A stretch of DNA of 38,667 nucleotides. Origin: Hyphomicrobiales bacterium. GTDB taxonomy: Bacteria > Pseudomonadota > Alphaproteobacteria > Rhizobiales > Rhizobiaceae. Shown here piece by piece: positions 34,286 to 38,667 of the stretch. The notes below the pieces were generated by a model that was not told where the DNA came from, made no database searches, and worked only from the letters and a program-made list of their open reading frames with translations. Made by a program: the position numbers and the translations under genes. The stretch is taken from assembly GCA_900467685.1 (NCBI GenBank), contig UBQX01000030.1, positions 1 to 38,667 of the forward strand, written 5' to 3'. Within the stretch, counting starts at the first letter, position 1, and each line of letters begins with the position of its first letter.

Positions 34286-34645
34286 CTAGCTTGTGGCAGG
34301 TGGGTGGGCAAGCAAACCTTCCACCCATTCGGTCGCGTCTGCTTCCCGCATTTCATCTGATGCCATCTCTTGATACCCTCTATCCAAGGCATCGACCTCA
34401 ACAAAATCAGCCAAAGGAGATATGCGCGAGATCAACGCATCGGGATCAAGGTCGGCACCGTTGGGCCAGACGATAGCCCCATATGCATCAATGGAGACAC
34501 GCGCAAACAGCTCAGGATCAAGCAGCGGCGCGAACACCGGGCCGAAAAGCCTGTGCTTGATATCAACTAAGCCCGACAGCCCATCTTCAAAAAGCAGTTC
34601 GAGCCGATAGTCCGGTCTTGCAATCACGCGCTTGAGCTTTCTCAT
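34286..34645 (-). CDS. DUF2442 domain protein
   Basis: The protein (119 residues) contains DUF2442 (about 3-75; YRLELLFEDGLSGLVDIKHRL and IDAYGAIVWPNGADLDPDAL), then an acidic C-terminal extension. DUF2442 genes often pair with DUF4160 genes in small, mobile, TA-like modules, but no DUF4160 gene is adjacent here, so this one may be a solitary remnant. GGAGA lies eight bases before the ATG. It stands between recN and cls. Confidence 0.8.
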   Translation of the reverse strand: MRKLKRVIARPDYRLELLFEDGLSGLVDIKHRLFGPVFAPLLDPELFARVSIDAYGAIVWPNGADLDPDALISRISPLADFVEVDALDRGYQEMASDEMREADATEWVEGLLAHPPATS

Positions 34646-34692
34646 CGTCCCAATCTCCGGTCATGCCCCAGGATAGCACGAATCGCTTGCAA

Positions 34693-36357
34693 CTACCCGC
34701 CCAGCAGGCTGGCAGCCGCCGCCCTCGCCTCGTCGGTCACAGTCGCACCGGCCAGCATGCGCGCGATTTCCTCGCGGCGGGCGGCTTCGTCCATGCGGTG
34801 GACGCGGGTGGCGATCGTGCCGGCGTCGCCGGTCGGGCCCTTGGAGATGAGGAGATGCGTGGCCGCGCGGGCAGCAACCTGCGGCGCGTGGGTGACGGAG
34901 AGAACCTGCACTTTTTCCGACAACCGCTTCAGGCGCTGGCCGATGGCGTCCGCCACGGCACCGCCCACTCCAGTGTCGATTTCGTCGAAGACGAGCGTCG
35001 GTGCCGAGCCACGATCGGCAAGCGCCACCTTCAGCGCCAGCAGGAAGCGCGAGAGTTCGCCGCCCGATGCGACCTTCATGATTGGACCGGGCCGTGTGCC
35101 GGGATTGGTCTGCACATGGAATTCCACAAGGTCGATGCCGGAGGAGGCCGCGTTGGCATCGTCGCTGGCGACATTGGCGAAGAACCGCGCGCGTTCAAGC
35201 TTCAGCGCCGGCAGTTCCGCCATGACAGCCTCGGCAAGTGCCACCGCGCCGTTGTGACGCTTGTCGGACAGCGCGCGGGCCAGAACGAAATAATGCTGCT
35301 TCGCCTCCGCAACGGCGGCTTCCAGCTTGCCGAGCTTTTCCTCGCCTGCGTCGAGATCGGCCAGATCGCCGATCATCCGCACGGCGAGCGCCGGGAGCTC
35401 CGACACCGGGACGTTATACTTGCGAGAGGCGGCGCGAAGCGCAAACAGGCGCTCCTCGACACGCTCCAGTTCACGCGGATCGAATTCCGTCTTGCGCAGT
35501 GCCGCCTCGACGGCCATCTGCGCGTCGGAAAGCTGGTTCAACGCGCCGTCGAGCAGCGCGACCGTGTCTTCCAGAAGGCCCGGCACCTCGTGGCTCTTGC
35601 GCTCCAGCCGGCGCAGCATTGATGCAATTTCGGGCACGGGCGAATGGTTGCCGTTGAGGAAGTCGGAAGCCTCGGAAATATCGCCGGCGATCCGCTCGGA
35701 TTTCTGCATGGCGGTGCGGCGCTCCGCCAGCACGTCCTCTTCGCCATCCTCGGGGCCAAGCTTCTCCAGCTCTTCGACCGCAGATCGAAGGAAATCCGCC
35801 TCGCGCGCTGCAGCCTCAACCCTTTGACGATGCGTTTCGAATGCCTTCTCGGCCTGCTTCCAGCTCCGCCACGCCTGCCCGACACCCTCCGCCTCCGCGG
35901 ACAATCCGGCAAAGGCATCGAGCAGCAGGCGATGCGCATGCATGTCCACCAGTGCCCGGTCGTCGTGCTGGCCGTGGATTTCCACAAGCCGCGCGCCGGC
36001 GTCGCGCATCAGTTGCACGCTCACGGGCTGGTCGTTCACATAGGCCTTGGTGCGGCCGTCGGCCGATTGCTGGCGGCGGAAAATCAGATCGCCATCGTCG
36101 TCGATGCCGTTCTCGCGCAGCAGGAGACGCGCGGGATGATCCATCGCAACATCGAACGAAGCAGTCACCTGCCCCTTCTCCATGCCATGGCGCACAAGCG
36201 AGCCGTCGCCGCGCCCACCAAGGGCCAGCGACAGGCTGTCGAGAAGGATGGATTTGCCGGCACCCGTTTCGCCGGTCAAAACCGACAGGCCGGCAGAGAA
36301 CTCGAGGTCCAGCCGTTCGATCAGAACGATATCGCGGATCGACAACTGGGCAAGCAT
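34693..36357 (-). CDS. recN: DNA repair protein RecN
   Basis: RecN (554 residues) is an SMC-like ATPase for double-strand break repair. Walker A is GETGAGKS (29-36); a long coiled-coil region (about 165-365) follows; the signature is VASGGELSRFLLALK and Walker B is TLVFDEIDTGVGG. The D-loop and His-switch (SVTHAPQVAA) complete the C-terminal half. The ATG at 36357 lies five bases after the bamD stop, so the two are coupled; a frame open to 36438 lies inside bamD. Confidence 0.97.
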   Translation of the reverse strand: MLAQLSIRDIVLIERLDLEFSAGLSVLTGETGAGKSILLDSLSLALGGRGDGSLVRHGMEKGQVTASFDVAMDHPARLLLRENGIDDDGDLIFRRQQSADGRTKAYVNDQPVSVQLMRDAGARLVEIHGQHDDRALVDMHAHRLLLDAFAGLSAEAEGVGQAWRSWKQAEKAFETHRQRVEAAAREADFLRSAVEELEKLGPEDGEEDVLAERRTAMQKSERIAGDISEASDFLNGNHSPVPEIASMLRRLERKSHEVPGLLEDTVALLDGALNQLSDAQMAVEAALRKTEFDPRELERVEERLFALRAASRKYNVPVSELPALAVRMIGDLADLDAGEEKLGKLEAAVAEAKQHYFVLARALSDKRHNGAVALAEAVMAELPALKLERARFFANVASDDANAASSGIDLVEFHVQTNPGTRPGPIMKVASGGELSRFLLALKVALADRGSAPTLVFDEIDTGVGGAVADAIGQRLKRLSEKVQVLSVTHAPQVAARAATHLLISKGPTGDAGTIATRVHRMDEAARREEIARMLAGATVTDEARAAAASLLGG

Positions 36358-36361
36358 GGGA

Positions 36362-37234
36362 TCAGCCTTCGCCGAGCACCAGCTTCTTGGCAGCGCGTGC
36401 GATCCACGAGCCGGAATTCTCGCGCGGCTCAAGGCCACCGGACTTCAGGAGCTTGTAGCTATCGGCGTACCATTCGCTGTCCGGATAGTTCGCCCCCAGC
36501 ACGGCGGCAGCCGTCTGCGCCTCGGTCGTCACGCCCATCGCATAGTAGCATTCGACGAGACGGGCCAGCGCTTCCTGAACCTGATTGGTGCTCTGGTAGG
36601 TTTCGACCACGTTGCGGTAACGCGAAACGGCGGCGATGTATTCCTTGCGCTCCTGATAGTAGCGCCCGACCTGCATTTCCTTGCCGGCCAGCTGGTCCTT
36701 CGCCATGCGGATCTTGGAGCGCGCATCGTCGGCATATTCGGAGGTCGGATAGTTGTCGACGACAGCCTGCATCGCCTTCATCGTTTCAGCCGCGTAGCGC
36801 TGATCCTGCGTCACGTCCGGGATCTTCTTGTAGAACGACAGGCCCACGAGATACTGAACGTAAGCCGCATCCTTGGATTCCGGATAGAGCTTCATGTAGC
36901 GGTTGCCGGCTACGATTGCTTCGTCAAACTGGCCATTGCGATAGTTGAGAAAGGTGCTCATGACGAGCGCCTTGCGGGCTTCTTCCGAGAAAGGGTCCTG
37001 CTTGTCGATGGCCGCAAACTTCGCCTTCGCCTCACCGACATTGCCGGAATTCAGGTTGGCAAGGCCTTGCGCATAAAGCTTGTCCGCCGGATCCGTGTTC
37101 GCCTTGATCTTGGTGATGTCGATATCCGGATCGCTGTTGCAGGCCGAAAGACCGGCGCCGGCCACGGCAAGCGCAACAGACAGCAGGGCAAAGCGTACTT
37201 TCTTGTTCAGCGCAGCGGTATTCGCAAATTCCAT
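36362..37234 (-). CDS. bamD: outer membrane assembly lipoprotein BamD
   Basis: BamD (290 residues) is an essential lipoprotein of the BAM machine that inserts outer membrane beta-barrels. A lipoprotein signal ends in LSAC (Cys32), and five TPR-like repeats cover about 50-240 ([45 protein letters not shown], and so on). The length is typical. It is followed directly by recN. The lpxC gene lies upstream on the same strand with a terminator between, so bamD probably has its own promoter in the 37235-37366 gap. Confidence 0.95.
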   Translation of the reverse strand: MEFANTAALNKKVRFALLSVALAVAGAGLSACNSDPDIDITKIKANTDPADKLYAQGLANLNSGNVGEAKAKFAAIDKQDPFSEEARKALVMSTFLNYRNGQFDEAIVAGNRYMKLYPESKDAAYVQYLVGLSFYKKIPDVTQDQRYAAETMKAMQAVVDNYPTSEYADDARSKIRMAKDQLAGKEMQVGRYYQERKEYIAAVSRYRNVVETYQSTNQVQEALARLVECYYAMGVTTEAQTAAAVLGANYPDSEWYADSYKLLKSGGLEPRENSGSWIARAAKKLVLGEG

Positions 37235-37360
37235 CGGAAAAGTCCCATTTGAAGCGGCCCTGCCAAAGGTGCCAGAACCGCCAGTGACGCGTTTCTATCT
37301 CCAAACGCATGCCAAGAGCAACGCCATGATAGGCCTTTGCCGCAAATTTGTGGCGTTCCT

Positions 37361-37388
37361 AACAAAGAACAGCCCGATTGGGCTGTTC
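37361..37388 (-). terminator. intrinsic terminator of lpxC
   Basis: GAACAGCCC-GATT-GGGCTGTTC (37367-37388) is a perfect 9-bp stem; on the minus strand TTTGTT follows. It lies downstream of lpxC, upstream of bamD. Confidence 0.75.
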
Positions 37389-37436
37389 ATCAAGCAAGAA
37401 TTTTTGAGATGAAGTCGATTGTCTGAAATCAAGTCC

Positions 37437-37463
37437 CCGCCCCGGCAAGTCTGCGTGGGGCGG
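37437..37463 (-). terminator. second hairpin just after lpxC
   Basis: CCGCCCC (37437-37443) pairs with GGGGCGG (37457-37463), 13 bp after the lpxC stop. No T-tract follows on the minus strand, so it may add to the stronger hairpin at 37367-37388 or protect the mRNA end. Confidence 0.4.
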
Positions 37464-37476
37464 CAAGCTGTTTAGC

Positions 37477-38433
37477 TCAGGCGCTCCAGGGCGCAAATTC
37501 CGGAGCGTTAACCGCGATCATCTCGAAAGCACGGACGCGCTGACGGCTGACGGGCGCTTCCACAACTTCATAGGCAGACGGATCCTGAAGCAGTGCCTTG
37601 AGCGCAAGCGCGTTCATCTTGTGGCCGCCGCGATAGGAGCGGTAGCAGCCGATGAACTGCGCGCCGGCCAGCGCCAGATCGCCGACGGCATCCAGCGTCT
37701 TGTGACGCACGAACTCGTCGCCCTTGTAGCGCAGGCCTTCCGGGTTCACGATCGTGTCGTTGTCGGAGATGACGACGGAGTTCTCAAGCGACGAACCGAG
37801 CGCGAGGCCGGCAGCCCACAGGCGCTCGACATCACGCATGAAGCCGAAGGTGCGGGCGCGCGACAACTCGTTCTTGAAAGACGCAGCCGTCAGCTCGCCC
37901 TTCCACGACTGCCTGCCGATCAGCGGCGTCGGAAAATCGATATCGACTTCGAATCGCGTGCCGTCATGCGGAACGAACTCGCTCCAGCTGTTGCCGGCTT
38001 CGATCCGCACCGGCTTGATGACGCGAATGTAACGGCGCTTGACGCCGAGCGTCTGCGTTCCGGCCAGTTCCATCGCTTCGATGAACGGTGCGGAGCTGCC
38101 ATCCATGACCGGGATTTCAGCGCCCGTGACCTGGATAACGACATTGTCGACGCCCATCGCGTAAAGAGCGGCCATCAGATGCTCGATCGTGGCAACGGAA
38201 GTTGCAGGCGAGAAGCCAAGCATGGTGCAGAGATCGGTATTGCCGACCTGCGAGGACACCGCCTTCAGTTCGGTGACATCACCATTCTCATGCATGCGGT
38301 GGAAAACGATACCCGTACCGGCTTCGGCGGGAAGAAAGGTAACGCTGACCTCCGACCCCGAATGGACGCCTACGCCCTCCAGCGTAAAAGAGTTTGCAAT
38401 CGTTGTTTGCAAGCCCAGGAAATCAACGCCCAT
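37477..38433 (-). CDS. lpxC: UDP-3-O-acyl-N-acetylglucosamine deacetylase LpxC
   Basis: LpxC (318 residues) does the first committed step of lipid A synthesis, a zinc-dependent deacetylation. His85 (TSVATIEHLMAAL), His244 and Asp248 (HKTLDAVGDLALAG) bind or act at the metal, with His271 (RGGHKMNAL) as the general acid. The ATG at 38433 has GGAAGG six bases upstream; the frame open to 38511 has no better start. In rhizobia ftsZ usually lies upstream, past the window edge. The 38434-38667 stretch holds no gene that I can support. Confidence 0.98.
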   Translation of the reverse strand: MGVDFLGLQTTIANSFTLEGVGVHSGSEVSVTFLPAEAGTGIVFHRMHENGDVTELKAVSSQVGNTDLCTMLGFSPATSVATIEHLMAALYAMGVDNVVIQVTGAEIPVMDGSSAPFIEAMELAGTQTLGVKRRYIRVIKPVRIEAGNSWSEFVPHDGTRFEVDIDFPTPLIGRQSWKGELTAASFKNELSRARTFGFMRDVERLWAAGLALGSSLENSVVISDNDTIVNPEGLRYKGDEFVRHKTLDAVGDLALAGAQFIGCYRSYRGGHKMNALALKALLQDPSAYEVVEAPVSRQRVRAFEMIAVNAPEFAPWSA

Positions 38434-38667
38434 CAGAACCTTCCGATCATTACCTGCGGCCACTGCCGCCACTACGCATACTCGCTGACACAAGGAGCAT
38501 TCCCGGCTCATGTCTGCGCGGACTCACATACATGAGACCCTTGTCATGGAACTAGATAGTCCCCTCGCCGGAAAAGGCCAAATCACTGTTTCTATCGCTT
38601 TGTAACGTTTTGAACCGAACCCGAGATCGAAATGTTTCCAATGCGTTAAAAGTCACGACCTCCACCA

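Overview
The window looks like a chromosomal core segment of a Rhizobiaceae bacterium (Rhizobium/Agrobacterium/Ensifer/Shinella group; genus not resolved). The evidence is the high GC content, the gene order lpxC-bamD-recN followed further on by ligA, the DUF982 and DUF1127 small proteins, the ohr/ohrR pair, the short palindromic intergenic repeats and the rhizobial style of the proteins. No tRNA, rRNA, insertion sequence, phage gene, CRISPR array or replication origin was seen.

Layout, left to right. 0-4.2 kb (+ strand): an SbmA/BacA-like transporter, the AMP-transferase SelO, a MerR regulator with a dyad operator, and a GNAT acetyltransferase. 4.2-8.4 kb (- strand): a di-haem cytochrome c, a cytochrome c', superoxide dismutase, a Phd/PIN toxin-antitoxin pair and a branched-chain aminotransferase. 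8.5-12.3 kb: haloacid dehalogenase and tam (+), a DUF2267-like protein (-), and a HerA/DUF853 ATPase (+). 12.4-17.9 kb: a divergent VOC/MarR pair, the divergent ohr/ohrR peroxide-resistance pair, DUF982, an L,D-transpeptidase lipoprotein, a 64-residue membrane protein, a TMEM175 channel and CreA. 18-20.5 kb (-): an MCP and CheW, coupled. 20.7-24.7 kb (+): SCO copper chaperone, prmA and a long aminopeptidase P. Between prmA and pepP lies a 640-bp stretch that on the minus strand holds a DUF1127-like 50-residue ORF followed by hairpins carrying CCTCCTCCC in their loops. 24.8-29.6 kb (-): azlC-azlD and a three-gene two-component cluster with 4-nt overlaps. 29.7-38.4 kb (-): ligA, an EEP-family phosphatase/nuclease, cardiolipin synthase, DUF2442, recN, bamD and lpxC.

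The most notable element is the minus-strand unit at about 22.34-22.75 kb. A small DUF1127-like gene is followed by three stem-loops that each show the anti-Shine-Dalgarno-like string CCTCCTCCC in the loop, and the last one is also the intrinsic terminator. This matches the CcsR/'cuckoo' sRNA plus DUF1127 (CcaF1) arrangement known from Rhodobacter. Other points of interest are a toxin whose PIN active site is degenerate, a shared operator-like palindrome (TTGACG-N4-CGTCAA) in front of ilvE/haloacid dehalogenase and the DUF2267-like gene, and a REC-first histidine kinase coupled to a single-domain response regulator.
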